DNA from: Labrys miyagiensis
Lineage (GTDB): Bacteria; Pseudomonadota; Alphaproteobacteria; Rhizobiales; Labraceae
DNA: 64,000 bases
Direction: 5' to 3'
Assembly (NCBI RefSeq): GCF_030160835.1
Contig: NZ_BSPC01000028.1
Location: 1-64,000 of the forward strand
Shown: one piece after another, positions 48,611 through 57,807 of the stretch
Position numbering within the stretch: position 1 is the stretch's first letter
How the letters are laid out: each line of letters begins with the position of its first letter
Made by a program: the position numbers and the translations under genes
Notes under the pieces: generated by a model
The model's input: the letters and a program-made list of their open reading frames with translations, nothing else
Told to the model about the DNA's origin: nothing
Database searches by the model: none

Positions 48611-49863
48611 ACGTCAGGGAACCCAGCATCGACATGAACCGCCTATTTGACCGGCTCCGCTCGCTGGGTGCCATCGGGCGCGGCGAGGACGGGAAGCTGG
48701 TCCGGCTCTCTGCTTCCGACAACGACAAGGCCGGCCGGGATTGCCTGGTGTCGTGGCTCAACGAGGCCGGCCTGGAAGTCGCCGTGGACCGCATCGGCAA
48801 CGTCTTCGGCATCTGGCGCGATGAGAGCAATGAGAAAGAAATGCCGCTGCTATTGGGCTCGCACATCGACACGGTCATCGATGCAGGCATGTATGACGGC
48901 TGCTTCGGCGTGCTCTCCGGGCTGGAGGTCATCGAGACCCTGAAGGCCGCGGGCATCCGCCCGCAACGACCGGTCGTCGTGGCTGCCTTCACCAACGAAG
49001 AAGGCGTGCGCTATGCTCCCGACATGATGGGTTCGCTCGTCTTCGCCGGCGGCATGCCGGTGGAGGAAGCCCTCGCCGTCATCGGCCATGACGGTAGCGT
49101 GCTGGGCGACGAATTGCGCCGTATCGGCTATGCCGGCACGCTCGATCCCGGTTTTCTGAAGCCGCACGCCTATCTCGAACTTCACATCGAACAGGGTCCG
49201 GTCCTCGAACGCGAAGGTTTCACTCTTGGCGCGGTGGAGAATCTCCAGGGTATCTCATGGCAGCGCATCACCATCGATGGCATCGCCAACCACGCCGGTA
49301 CCACGCCAATGTCGATGCGCAGGGATGCCGGCCATGCGGCAGCTCGGGTTGTGACCTTTCTCCGTGACCGGGCAATGGCTTCCAACAGCCCGACCGTCGC
49401 AACCGTCGGCTGCATGCAATTCGAGCCGAATGCCATCAATGTCATTCCCTCGCGTGCCATGTTCACTGTGGACCTGCGCGATCCCAACGAGCAACGGTTA
49501 CGCGCCGAGGAGGCAGCGCTGGCGACCTTTCTGGAGGGCCTTGCGAAAGCGGAGGGCGTGCGGGTCTCGGTCGAGCGCCTGGCCCGGTTCGAGCCGGTGA
49601 TCTTCGACGGCGATCTCGTTGCACACATCGAGGAAGCAGCGTCGCGACGCGGTCTCGCCTGCCGGCGCATGACGTCGGGCGCCGGACATGACGCGCAGAT
49701 GATAGCCCGTATCTCTCCGGCGGCGATGATCTTCGTGCCAAGTGTCGGCGGCATCAGCCACAATCCCGCTGAGTTCACACCGGAGGCGGATCTTGTCGCC
49801 GGCGCGACGGTACTGCTGGATGTCGTCATGGACCTGGTGAGATCGTCTGGAGCACAGGCATGA
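48607..49863 (+). CDS. M20-family hydantoinase/carbamoylase
   Basis: A 418-residue binuclear metal amidohydrolase of the N-carbamoyl-L-amino acid / allantoate / ureidoglycine group. Metal ligands are seen in LLLGSHIDTV (H86), GMYDGCFGVLSGLE (D97), FTNEEGVRY (E131/E132) and LELHIEQGPVLE. The dimerisation domain contains GIANHAGTTPMSMRRDAG. It releases a carbamoyl group or hydrolyses an amide, giving an amino acid. It overlaps dpaL and the next gene by four bases each. The preferred substrate cannot be read from the sequence. Confidence 0.9.
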   Translation: MNVREPSIDMNRLFDRLRSLGAIGRGEDGKLVRLSASDNDKAGRDCLVSWLNEAGLEVAVDRIGNVFGIWRDESNEKEMPLLLGSHIDTVIDAGMYDGCFGVLSGLEVIETLKAAGIRPQRPVVVAAFTNEEGVRYAPDMMGSLVFAGGMPVEEALAVIGHDGSVLGDELRRIGYAGTLDPGFLKPHAYLELHIEQGPVLEREGFTLGAVENLQGISWQRITIDGIANHAGTTPMSMRRDAGHAAARVVTFLRDRAMASNSPTVATVGCMQFEPNAINVIPSRAMFTVDLRDPNEQRLRAEEAALATFLEGLAKAEGVRVSVERLARFEPVIFDGDLVAHIEEAASRRGLACRRMTSGAGHDAQMIARISPAAMIFVPSVGGISHNPAEFTPEADLVAGATVLLDVVMDLVRSSGAQA

Positions 49864-51017
49864 GCGAGCTGGAAACTCTCCTTCCGGATATGATCGCCTG
49901 GCGACGTGACTTGCACGCCCACCCCGAATTCGGCTTCGAGGAACAGCGAACGGCGCGTTTCGTGGCTGCGAAGCTGCGGGAATTCGGGCTCGACGAAATT
50001 GCCGAGAATATCGGCGGCACCGGCGTTGTCGGCACGCTCAGGCGAGGCAGCGGCAATCGCAGCATCGCGCTGCGGGCCGACATGGATGCCCTGCATATTC
50101 CTGAACAGGGTGACCGGCCCTACAAATCGACCGTGCCTGGAACCATGCATGCCTGCGGCCATGACGGCCATACTGCGATGCTGCTGGGGGCTGCCGCGCA
50201 TCTGGCCGCTACCGGCGGCTTCAATGGCACCGTGCGCTTCATCTTCCAGCCGGCGGAGGAATGGGGCAAGGGCGCCCTCGCCATGCTCGCGGATGGTCTC
50301 CTGCAGCGCTTCCCGTTCGACGAGATCTATGGCCTGCACAATATGCCCAGCCTTCCCGTCGGCCACTTCGAAACCCGGCCCGGCCCGATCATGTCGGCTG
50401 AGGATAATTTCGAAATCGTCCTTACCGGTGTCGGCGGCCATGCCTCGCGTCCGCACTCGGGCAGCGAGACGCTGGTGGCTGCCTGCGCCCTCGTCACCAA
50501 TCTCCAGGCCATCGTCTCCCGCCGGCTCGATCCTGCCGATATCGGTGTGGTCTCCGTGACCGAGCTGATCACCGACGGCACTCGCAACGCCCTGCCCGGC
50601 CACGCTCGCGTCCTGGGCGACGTGCGCAGCTTCCGTCCTGAAGTCAGCGCCGAGGTGGAACGGCAGATGCGCCGGATCGCCGAAGGAACGGCCCTTGCCT
50701 ATAATGTCGCGCAAGAGGTCCGCTACAGCAGGGAGTTCGTGCCGACGATCAACGATCCTGCAGCGGTCAACGAGGCCTTTGCCGCCGCCGGTACGATATT
50801 GGCCGCGGAGAACATCGCGGTTGCCCGCGAGCCAATGACGGCCTCGGAAGATTTCGCCCGTTTCCTCGAACGCGTGCCGGGCTGCTTCGCCTTCCTCGGC
50901 AATGGCGAAGCGTCGGCGCCGCTGCACAATCCGACCTATGACTTCAACGACGATGGCCTCATTCACGGGGCACGGTTCCATGCAGCCATCGTGCGACGGC
51001 GCCTACCGATCACCTGA
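49860..51017 (+). CDS. M20D-family amidohydrolase (hippurate-hydrolase-like)
   Basis: A 385-residue metallo-amidohydrolase. Family motifs are LRADMDALHIPE, TMHACGHDGHTAMLLGAAAHL (with the metal cysteine and histidines), FIFQPAEEWGKGA and GVGGHASRPHSG in the lid domain. It removes acyl groups from N-acyl amino acids. It is the third gene of the operon, starting within the stop of the preceding M20 gene. With dpaL and the carbamoylase, the operon would strip protecting groups from an amino-acid derivative and deaminate the product; the order of steps is inference. Confidence 0.9.
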   Translation: MSELETLLPDMIAWRRDLHAHPEFGFEEQRTARFVAAKLREFGLDEIAENIGGTGVVGTLRRGSGNRSIALRADMDALHIPEQGDRPYKSTVPGTMHACGHDGHTAMLLGAAAHLAATGGFNGTVRFIFQPAEEWGKGALAMLADGLLQRFPFDEIYGLHNMPSLPVGHFETRPGPIMSAEDNFEIVLTGVGGHASRPHSGSETLVAACALVTNLQAIVSRRLDPADIGVVSVTELITDGTRNALPGHARVLGDVRSFRPEVSAEVERQMRRIAEGTALAYNVAQEVRYSREFVPTINDPAAVNEAFAAAGTILAAENIAVAREPMTASEDFARFLERVPGCFAFLGNGEASAPLHNPTYDFNDDGLIHGARFHAAIVRRRLPIT

Positions 51018-51020
51018 TGC

Positions 51021-51039
51021 TTTATCGACGTTCGATAAA
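51021..51039. terminator. AT-rich palindrome between convergent genes
   Basis: TTTATCGA-CGT-TCGATAAA forms a perfect eight-base-pair stem between the ends of the M20D gene and the Na/Pi cotransporter gene. Its AT content makes a weak hairpin, so a bidirectional terminator is possible but not certain. Confidence 0.35.
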
Positions 51040-51056
51040 CCTCTGATTAGGAATAA

Positions 51057-52715
51057 TTATCCTGCGTCCTTGATCCGCAGTCGCGAGGTGGACAGAACGC
51101 CCTCGGCTTCGAGGATCGGATAGGCCACTGCGGTCAGATGCGCCACGATGCGCTTGAGATCACGGATAATATCCATATGCAGCGAACTCGTCTCGATCGA
51201 GGCGAGTGTGCCGGCCCGCAGGCGGTTGAGATGACTTTCGGCGGCAGAGCGTTCGAAGTTGCGGATGTGGTCCTTGGCTTCCACGAGACGACGCGCCATC
51301 TCGCTGTCCTGCGTCATGAAGACGGTGATGGCGAGGCGCATCTGCGCCACGACCTCGCGATGCATGGCCTGGATCTCGGCCCAGCCCTCGCTTGAGAAGC
51401 TGAGGTTGAGCCGCTGCTTCTTGGCTGCGAGTTCCAGCAGCGTCTTGTCCAGGATGTCGCCGACATGTTCGAGGTTGGTGGTGAAGAGGATGAGATCGAA
51501 GGCCTTGCGGCTCATCTCCTTGTCCAGCGGTGTACGGGTGAGCCGGGTCAAATAGAGCTTGATGTTCTCCTGGAGCTGGTCGACCTGATGGTCGAGCTGG
51601 CTGATCTGCTTGCGCCGGGAATCGTCCTGTTCCTCGAAGGTTATGATCGATTCCCGCAGCATGATCTCAACCAGCTCGGCCAGGCGGATCACCTCGCGCG
51701 AGGCGGCGACCAGCGCCACCGACGGGCTGTCGAAATCGGCCTCGTCGAGTACGGGCGAAGGACGTTCGCTGATCGAGACCTCAGGCGCCGCGATCAGCCT
51801 TTCAAGCTGCTTGGCCGTCTGGGTCACGAAAGGCAGGAAGACCACGACGAGCAGGAGGTTGAAGCCGACATGGAAATTGGCGATCTGGCGCGCGCCGTCG
51901 CTCTCCAGGGTGGCCAGCCAGGGCTGAATGAGGGACAGCAGGGGAAGCAGCAGGATGGCGCACAGCACCCGGGTGCCGAGATTGCCGATCAGGGCCCGGC
52001 GAACTTCGATAGGCGCTGCTAGCGACAGGCCGAGCGGCGCAAGGCCTGAGCCGATATTGGCGCCGAGTGTGAGGGCCAGCGCCAGGGGAACCCCAATCAC
52101 CCCTGCCCCGGCGAGCGAGATCACCAGGAGCAGGATGGCGATGCTGGAATGCACCAGCCAGGCCAGCGCCGCGCCGATCAGCAAGGCCGCCCAGGGCTGG
52201 CCATCGAGTCGCTCGAAGATGAGCGTCATGATGTCGCTCTGGCGGATCGGCTCGGCAACGCCGACGACCAGATGCAGCGACAGGATCATCAGGCCGAGCC
52301 CGATCATCGCCCTGCCGACATTCTGGGCCAAGGAAGAGCGCGCGATCATGAACAGGGCGACGCCGGCGGCGATCAGGATCGGCATCAGCGCCGAGAGGTC
52401 GAAGGACATTGCCTGGACGACCAAGGTGGTACCGACATTGCTGCCTAGCAGCACGGCGAGCGCCATCGCGAGCGTCAGGAAGCCGCGTTCGACGAAGGAC
52501 ATCACCAGGAGTGTCGAGCCGGTGGAACTCTGTAGGGCGGCGGCCACCCCCGCGCCGGCGAGACAGGCCGAAAAGCGGTTGGAGGTCGCCCTGGCGATCA
52601 CACCCCGCAATTTCTCGCCAAAGGCCCGCATGATGCCTGTCTTGACCAAACGTGTGGACCACAAAAGCAGCGCAATACCGGCGAGAAGATTGAGAAAGAC
52701 GTGCTGATCGGCCAA
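51057..52715 (-). CDS. Na/Pi cotransporter-family protein with PhoU-like domain
   Basis: A 552-residue protein. The first 300 residues contain two Na_Pi_cotrans repeats (GVAAALQSSTGSTLLVMSF and AWLVHSSIAILLLVISLAGA hold the QSS and HSS signature pairs). The last 200 residues form PhoU-like helical bundles (VALVAASREVIRLAELVEIM, TNLEHVGDILDKTLLELAAK). This is the YjbB/NptA plan: sodium-coupled phosphate movement, in YjbB export. The upstream gap on its strand contains TTGTCATTGTCA, a weak resemblance to Pho-box half sites. It is the third phosphate-linked transporter candidate in the window. Confidence 0.9.
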   Translation of the reverse strand: MADQHVFLNLLAGIALLLWSTRLVKTGIMRAFGEKLRGVIARATSNRFSACLAGAGVAAALQSSTGSTLLVMSFVERGFLTLAMALAVLLGSNVGTTLVVQAMSFDLSALMPILIAAGVALFMIARSSLAQNVGRAMIGLGLMILSLHLVVGVAEPIRQSDIMTLIFERLDGQPWAALLIGAALAWLVHSSIAILLLVISLAGAGVIGVPLALALTLGANIGSGLAPLGLSLAAPIEVRRALIGNLGTRVLCAILLLPLLSLIQPWLATLESDGARQIANFHVGFNLLLVVVFLPFVTQTAKQLERLIAAPEVSISERPSPVLDEADFDSPSVALVAASREVIRLAELVEIMLRESIITFEEQDDSRRKQISQLDHQVDQLQENIKLYLTRLTRTPLDKEMSRKAFDLILFTTNLEHVGDILDKTLLELAAKKQRLNLSFSSEGWAEIQAMHREVVAQMRLAITVFMTQDSEMARRLVEAKDHIRNFERSAAESHLNRLRAGTLASIETSSLHMDIIRDLKRIVAHLTAVAYPILEAEGVLSTSRLRIKDAG

Positions 52716-52821
52716 CCGAACAATTCCCCTGTGACGAATCCCATTGTGACAATGACAAGGAATCTATCACATAAGCAATTGAAACAACATGTACATTACC
52801 GTCACAATTTGACGCTTCCGG

Positions 52822-53634
52822 TCAAACTGTTTCAAGAACCTCGACGCCGATGCGCATACCGTCATAGCCGGGCTCGACGCCTTCAGGCAGTTCTCGGCGG
52901 AGCGTCTGGTAGTCCATCTCGGTGTGCATGTTGGTGAGAATGGCGCGCCGCGGCTTCAGCCGCTCGATCCATTCCAGGGCCTCGGGCAGCGACCAATGGC
53001 TGGGATGAGGTTGGGGCCGGAGGGCATCAACGATCCAGACATCAAGGTCCTGCAGCAATCTCTCACTTTCTGATGACAAGCCATTGATATCGCTAGAGTA
53101 GGCGAAGTTTCCGAGTCGAAACCCGAGCGACTGGATGTCGCCGTGATCCTGATCGAAAGGCAAGGCGCGGACGAAACCTCCCGGTCCGCCAACACTCACC
53201 GTCTCGCCGATCGATATCATGTTGAGGCTGAGGATGGGTGGATAGCTCGATCCAGGCGGCGTCTCGAAGCAATAGGCGAAGCGCATGCGCAGGAGCGAGG
53301 CTGTGCGCTGATCGGCATAGATATCGATGAGGCTGCGCTGATGAAGCGCGAGAACGCGCAAATCGTCGATGCCATGGGTATGGTCCGCATGCTCATGGGT
53401 GTAGAGCACACCATCGATCCTGTCGACGTTGGCATCCAGCAATTGTTCGCGCACATCCGGCCCGGTATCGACGAGCACCGTGGTGCGACCCTCCGGCCCA
53501 TCCTGTTCCAGCAGCAGTGCGCAGCGCCGGCGCCGGTTGCGCGGCTCCCTGGGATCGCAACTGCCCCAGCCGAAACCGACGCGGGGCACGCCGCCCGAGG
53601 ATCCACAGCCCAGCAATGTCGCTGTCAGCACCAT
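52822..53634 (-). CDS. MBL-fold metallohydrolase (PhnP/YcbX-neighbour type)
   Basis: A 270-residue metallo-beta-lactamase-fold enzyme. The metal motif is YTHEHADHTHGIDD (HxHxDH), with later ligands in DQDHGD and NMHTEMDY. LLGCGSSGGVPRVGFGWGSC at the N-terminus is typical of PhnP-like phosphodiesterases found downstream of tatD in alphaproteobacteria. It is the last gene of the dacC-tmk-holB-metG-tatD operon, three bases after its neighbour. Probable phosphodiesterase; the substrate is unknown. Confidence 0.88.
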   Translation of the reverse strand: MVLTATLLGCGSSGGVPRVGFGWGSCDPREPRNRRRRCALLLEQDGPEGRTTVLVDTGPDVREQLLDANVDRIDGVLYTHEHADHTHGIDDLRVLALHQRSLIDIYADQRTASLLRMRFAYCFETPPGSSYPPILSLNMISIGETVSVGGPGGFVRALPFDQDHGDIQSLGFRLGNFAYSSDINGLSSESERLLQDLDVWIVDALRPQPHPSHWSLPEALEWIERLKPRRAILTNMHTEMDYQTLRRELPEGVEPGYDGMRIGVEVLETV

Positions 53635-53637
53635 GCG

Positions 53638-54444
53638 TCAGGCCGCCGCCTTCAGGTCGTCCGGACGGGGCATCTTCGAGAACAGTCGGAAAGCGTTCTC
53701 GGTCGTCCTGGTGGCAATCTCACTCTCGCCGACGCCGAGCGTCTCAGCCAGCACGCGCGCGGTGTTCACCACATAGGCAGGCTCGTTGCGCTTGCCGCGG
53801 AAGGGCGTCGGCGCCAGATACGGCGCATCCGTCTCGACCAGCAGGCGGTCATGCGGCACGAAACGGGCGATATCGCGGATCTCCTCGGCCGTCTTAAAAG
53901 TCAGGATGCCCGAGAACGAGACGTAGAAGCCGAGAGCAAGGCCCCGCCGCGCCAGATCGGCGCCTGAGGAATAGCAATGGAGGACGGCTGCGAAAGCTCC
54001 CTTTCCCATTTCCTCCTCCAGGATATCGCCGATATCCTGGTCGGCCTGCCGGGCGTGAACCACCAGAGGCAGGCCGGTCTGCCGCGCGGCGGCGATATGT
54101 TTGCGAAAGCCGCGTTCCTGGATGTCGCGCGGGGCGTAATCGTAGTGATAGTCGAGGCCAGCCTCGCCGATCGCCACCACCTTGGGATGCTCAGCCAGTT
54201 CCAGGATGGTTTCGAGGGGGATATCGTCCTCCTCATGGGCGTGCAGGCAATGCGTGCCGACCGAGCCATAGACATCGTCGAAGCGCTCGATCAGGGCCCG
54301 TATCCGGTCAAACTGGCGGATGCGGGTCGAGATGGTGATTATGCGCCCGATGCCGGCGGCGCGCGCGCGCGACACCACCTCCTCGCTCTCGTTCTGGAGA
54401 TCGGGGAAATCGAGATGGCAGTGGCTGTCGATCAGCATCGTCAT
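53638..54444 (-). CDS. tatD: TatD-family metal-dependent deoxyribonuclease
   Basis: A 268-residue amidohydrolase-fold nuclease. Motifs are [43 protein letters not shown] and [20 protein letters not shown], covering all usual metal ligands. By family it is a 3'-5' DNA exonuclease and possibly a D-aminoacyl-tRNA deacylase. It overlaps metG by four bases. Confidence 0.93.
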   Translation of the reverse strand: MTMLIDSHCHLDFPDLQNESEEVVSRARAAGIGRIITISTRIRQFDRIRALIERFDDVYGSVGTHCLHAHEEDDIPLETILELAEHPKVVAIGEAGLDYHYDYAPRDIQERGFRKHIAAARQTGLPLVVHARQADQDIGDILEEEMGKGAFAAVLHCYSSGADLARRGLALGFYVSFSGILTFKTAEEIRDIARFVPHDRLLVETDAPYLAPTPFRGKRNEPAYVVNTARVLAETLGVGESEIATRTTENAFRLFSKMPRPDDLKAAA

Positions 54445-56006
54445 GCCCCAGCCGCCGCCTCGGTCGGCTCGACATAGCGTGGGAAGACGGGCTCGGGCGC
54501 CGGCAATGCCGTGTCCGGTGCCAGGCGGCCGTCGACACCCAGATAGCCGAAGTCGCGGGCATCCCCGGGCACGCCGAGCAGGTCGAGCATCTTGGCGGCG
54601 CCGGTAGGGATCACCGGTTGGGCAAGGATAGCGATCTGCCGCACCACCTCGGCGGTGACATAGAGCACCGTTTCCATGCGCGCGGCATTGCTCGTCTTGA
54701 GCTTCCAGGGCTCCTCAGCGGCAAAATAGCGGTTCGCCTCACCCACGACGGCCCAAAGATCCGCGAGGATGGTGTGGAGCGCGAAGGAATAGATGGAGTC
54801 GCGCGCCTTCCATACGAGTTCGTCCGCCAGTTTCAGCAACTGCTCATCCGAGGGCAGGAGATCGCCAGGACTGGGAACCCTGCCCCGGCAATTGGCCGCG
54901 ATCATCTTCAAGCAGCGATTGGCGAGATTGCCAAAATCGTTGGCGAGGTCGGCATTGATGCGGTTGACGATACCCTCATGCGAATAATTGCCGTCCTGGC
55001 CGAAGGGAACTTCGCGAAGGAAGAAGTAGCGCAACTGGTCGACGCCGTAATGCCCCGCCAGGGTGAAGGGATCGATCACATTGCCCACCGACTTGGACAT
55101 CTTCTCCCCGCGATTGAACAGGAAGCCATGGCCAAACACGCGATGCGGCAGCGGCAGGCCGGCCGACATCAGGAAGGCCGGCCAGTAGACCGCGTGGAAG
55201 CGTACGATATCCTTGCCGATGACATGCACGCTGGCCGGCCAGAACTTCGAGCGCCCGGTATTGGTCTGGGGGAAGCCCGTCGCTGTCAGGTAGTTGGTGA
55301 GGGCATCGACCCAGACATACATCACATGCTTGGGGTTGCCGGGCACCGGAATGCCCCAATCGAAGGTAGTGCGGCTCACCGACAGGTCCCGCAGGCCCGA
55401 GCGCACGAAGCTCAGGATCTCGTTGCGCCGTTCCTCCGGGCCGATGAAATCGGGGTGGCTCTCGTAGAACTTGAGGAGGCGGTCCTGGAACGCTGAAAGC
55501 TTGAAGAAATAGCTCTCTTCCTCCACCCACTCGACCTTGGTGCCGGTCTCGATCACCGTGCGCGAGCCGTCGGAATTCAGGGCGAGGTCCTTCTCGTCGT
55601 AATAGGCCTCGTCGCGCACAGAGTACCAGCCGGAATATTTCGACAGATAGATGTCGCCAGCCGCCTCCATGCGCTTCCAGATCTCCTGGCAGGCGCGGTA
55701 GTGGCGCTCTTCGGTGGTGCGGATAAAATCATCATTCGACGCATTAAGCGCGACAGCCATCTCACGGAAATATTGGGAATTCCGGTCGGCAAGCGCGGTA
55801 GCCGCCATGCTCTCTTTGGCTGCCGTCTGCAGCATTTTCTGGCCATGCTCGTCCGTGCCGGTGAGGAAGAACACCTCATGGCCGTCGAGCCGCTTGAAGC
55901 GGGCGATGGCATCCGTCGCGATCAACTCATAGGCGTGCCCGATATGCGGCCGGCCATTGGGATAGGAGATCGCGGTGGTGATGTAATACGTGTCCTTGTC
56001 GGCCAT
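54441..56006 (-). CDS. metG: Methionyl-tRNA synthetase
   Basis: A 521-residue class I aminoacyl-tRNA synthetase that charges tRNA-Met. The HIGH motif appears as [14 protein letters not shown] and KMSKS as [12 protein letters not shown], with the catalytic domain, connective insert and anticodon-binding helical domain in the usual order. There is no C-terminal EMAP/Arc1p-like extension, as in other short alphaproteobacterial forms. ATG 56006 is chosen because AGGAAGAG precedes it and the residues upstream are not conserved. It is the fourth gene of the housekeeping operon. Confidence 0.95.
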   Translation of the reverse strand: MADKDTYYITTAISYPNGRPHIGHAYELIATDAIARFKRLDGHEVFFLTGTDEHGQKMLQTAAKESMAATALADRNSQYFREMAVALNASNDDFIRTTEERHYRACQEIWKRMEAAGDIYLSKYSGWYSVRDEAYYDEKDLALNSDGSRTVIETGTKVEWVEEESYFFKLSAFQDRLLKFYESHPDFIGPEERRNEILSFVRSGLRDLSVSRTTFDWGIPVPGNPKHVMYVWVDALTNYLTATGFPQTNTGRSKFWPASVHVIGKDIVRFHAVYWPAFLMSAGLPLPHRVFGHGFLFNRGEKMSKSVGNVIDPFTLAGHYGVDQLRYFFLREVPFGQDGNYSHEGIVNRINADLANDFGNLANRCLKMIAANCRGRVPSPGDLLPSDEQLLKLADELVWKARDSIYSFALHTILADLWAVVGEANRYFAAEEPWKLKTSNAARMETVLYVTAEVVRQIAILAQPVIPTGAAKMLDLLGVPGDARDFGYLGVDGRLAPDTALPAPEPVFPRYVEPTEAAAGA

Positions 56007-56128
56007 CGAAACGCTCTTCCTTACAGTGGAGCGCAACGGCTGGCGGTTTCATCCGCCCGGCCACACTCCAGGGATTCCAGGTTGGGCTCGACCTCGTATC
56101 GCGAAGAATGCCTTGCCCGCCGGGGATA

Positions 56129-57169
56129 TCAGGCGGCAGACGCCTCGGCGAGCATGGAGAGGGTTGAGAGCACAAACGGCTTGCGGTCCAGGTTGTAGGC
56201 CTCGACATCACGCGCCGCACTGCGGGCTTTTTCCCATACCTCCGCCCAGCGCGCAAGGCGATGAGCAGGCTCGGAACGCTCAGAAAGCAGGCGTTGATGC
56301 AACCATTCGTCGATGAAATCGAGCAGAAGGGCGAAATTCTCCTCGCCAGCCTTGTTGGCGCAGCGATCCGCCAAGGCATGGGCGGCGGCCACATCGATTC
56401 GCGGCAGCTTGGCGAGAAGCTCCGTCAGCGACCGGTGAAGCGCCACGCCCTCGCCATCGGCCAGCGTGAGCGCCCGCCGGACGCTACCCTGTGCCAGAGC
56501 CGCGCCGGCGGCGATCGCCTCGGATGACAAATCGGGCCTTGCCTGGGCCGCTGCTTCGATCACATCGGCCTCGCCCAAGGCCTCCAACGCCAACAGGCGA
56601 CAGCGGGAGCGGATGGTGGGCAGCAGGCGGGCCGGCTGGTGCGAGACCATCAGGAACAGCACGCGCGGCGGCGGCTCCTCCAGCACCTTGAGCAGGGCAT
56701 TGGCACCCTCGCGCGCCAGGTCCTCGGCGCTGTCGATGATGGCGATGCGCCAACCACCCGCCCCGGCGGTCGAGCCGAGAAAGCGCACGACATCGCGGAC
56801 GTCGTCGACGCGGATATTGCTGTAGAAGCCCTTGGTCTTCTCGTTAGGCAGGCGGCGGAGTACGGTGAGGTCGACATGGGCCTGCGACATCACCTGCCGG
56901 GCCGCATGCCCCTCCGGCGGTACCGACAGGTCCGAAGCACTGCCGATACGGGAGGGATCGGAATTGGTGAGCACGAACTTCGCCATGCGGTAGGCGAGCG
57001 TGGCCTTGCCGATACCCTCCGGCCCCCCGAGGATCCAGGCATGATGAATGCGACCGGACTGGTAGGCGGCAAGCAGGGCCTGCTCGGCCACATCCTGCCC
57101 GATCAGCCGCGTGGTCTCGCGTGGATGCGGACTGTCGGCCAGCATATCGCTCTCGAGACGGTCGCTCAT
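56129..57169 (-). CDS. holB: DNA polymerase III delta-prime subunit
   Basis: A 346-residue clamp-loader subunit. The Walker-like loop is ILGGPEGIGKATLAYRMA, and the SRC motif region is LLPTIRSRCRLLAL, followed by the C-terminal helical collar domain. The usual zinc-module cysteines are missing, as in many alphaproteobacterial forms. It overlaps tmk by four bases, a common pairing. Confidence 0.9.
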   Translation of the reverse strand: MSDRLESDMLADSPHPRETTRLIGQDVAEQALLAAYQSGRIHHAWILGGPEGIGKATLAYRMAKFVLTNSDPSRIGSASDLSVPPEGHAARQVMSQAHVDLTVLRRLPNEKTKGFYSNIRVDDVRDVVRFLGSTAGAGGWRIAIIDSAEDLAREGANALLKVLEEPPPRVLFLMVSHQPARLLPTIRSRCRLLALEALGEADVIEAAAQARPDLSSEAIAAGAALAQGSVRRALTLADGEGVALHRSLTELLAKLPRIDVAAAHALADRCANKAGEENFALLLDFIDEWLHQRLLSERSEPAHRLARWAEVWEKARSAARDVEAYNLDRKPFVLSTLSMLAEASAA

Positions 57170-57807
57170 GTCGATGCGCGCTCCTTGGCGAGCCGACGCC
57201 TGACGACGGAGAGAATAACGGCTGCCACGGCATCCGGGGTCCCCAAAGCATTGATGACCGCACAGCGCTTCGGCTCATATTCGGCAATGGCCAGGAATGC
57301 CTCGCGCAGCTTCTCATGAAAAGACAGGCTCTCTGCCTCGAAGCGATCGGCTTGTGCGCTGCGGGCACGGGCGCGGGCGAGGCCATCACGGGCAGGCAGG
57401 TCGAGAATGAGGGTGAGATCCGGCATGGTATTGCCAACCACCACGCGTTCCATGGATCGGATCAGGTCCGGTTCGATCTCGCCAAGCACGCCCTGATAGG
57501 CACGGGTGGAATCGATGAAGCGATCGCAAAGCACCCAGATGCCCTGGGCGAGCGCCGGGCGGATCGTTGCTTCGAGGTGGTCGTCCCGCGCGGCGTTGAA
57601 CAAGATCGTTTCGGCGAAGGGGCCGAAGGGCTTGGCGCCGCCCGACAGAAGCACCTCGCGCAGCTTTTCGGCATGAGGCGAGCCGCCGGGTTCACGCGTC
57701 ATCAGGGTCTGGACACCGAGATTGTTCAAGGATGCCGCCAGCCGGCGGATCTGGGTGGATTTGCCAACCCCCTCCCCACCTTCGAACGTAATAAACCGGC
57801 CTCTCAT
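57166..57807 (-). CDS. tmk: Thymidylate kinase
   Basis: A 213-residue dTMP kinase. The P-loop is FEGGEGVGKSTQIRRLA, the nucleotide-binding DR motif is VLCDRFIDSTRAYQG, and the lid contains ARSAQADRFE. It makes dTDP for DNA synthesis in the cytoplasm. It overlaps both the dacC-like gene and holB by four bases. Confidence 0.95.
   Translation of the reverse strand: MRGRFITFEGGEGVGKSTQIRRLAASLNNLGVQTLMTREPGGSPHAEKLREVLLSGGAKPFGPFAETILFNAARDDHLEATIRPALAQGIWVLCDRFIDSTRAYQGVLGEIEPDLIRSMERVVVGNTMPDLTLILDLPARDGLARARARSAQADRFEAESLSFHEKLREAFLAIAEYEPKRCAVINALGTPDAVAAVILSVVRRRLAKERAST

Noticed and set aside
49182-50981. 599-codon minus-strand frame opposite the two M20 genes
   Set aside because: Both M20 genes on the plus strand show complete metal motifs and overlapping start/stop signals; the minus frame has no recognisable domain.
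52716-52821. Pho box upstream of the Na/Pi cotransporter gene
   Set aside because: TTGTCATTGTCA has a six-base period rather than the eleven-base spacing of Pho box half-sites, so it is noted only as a weak resemblance.
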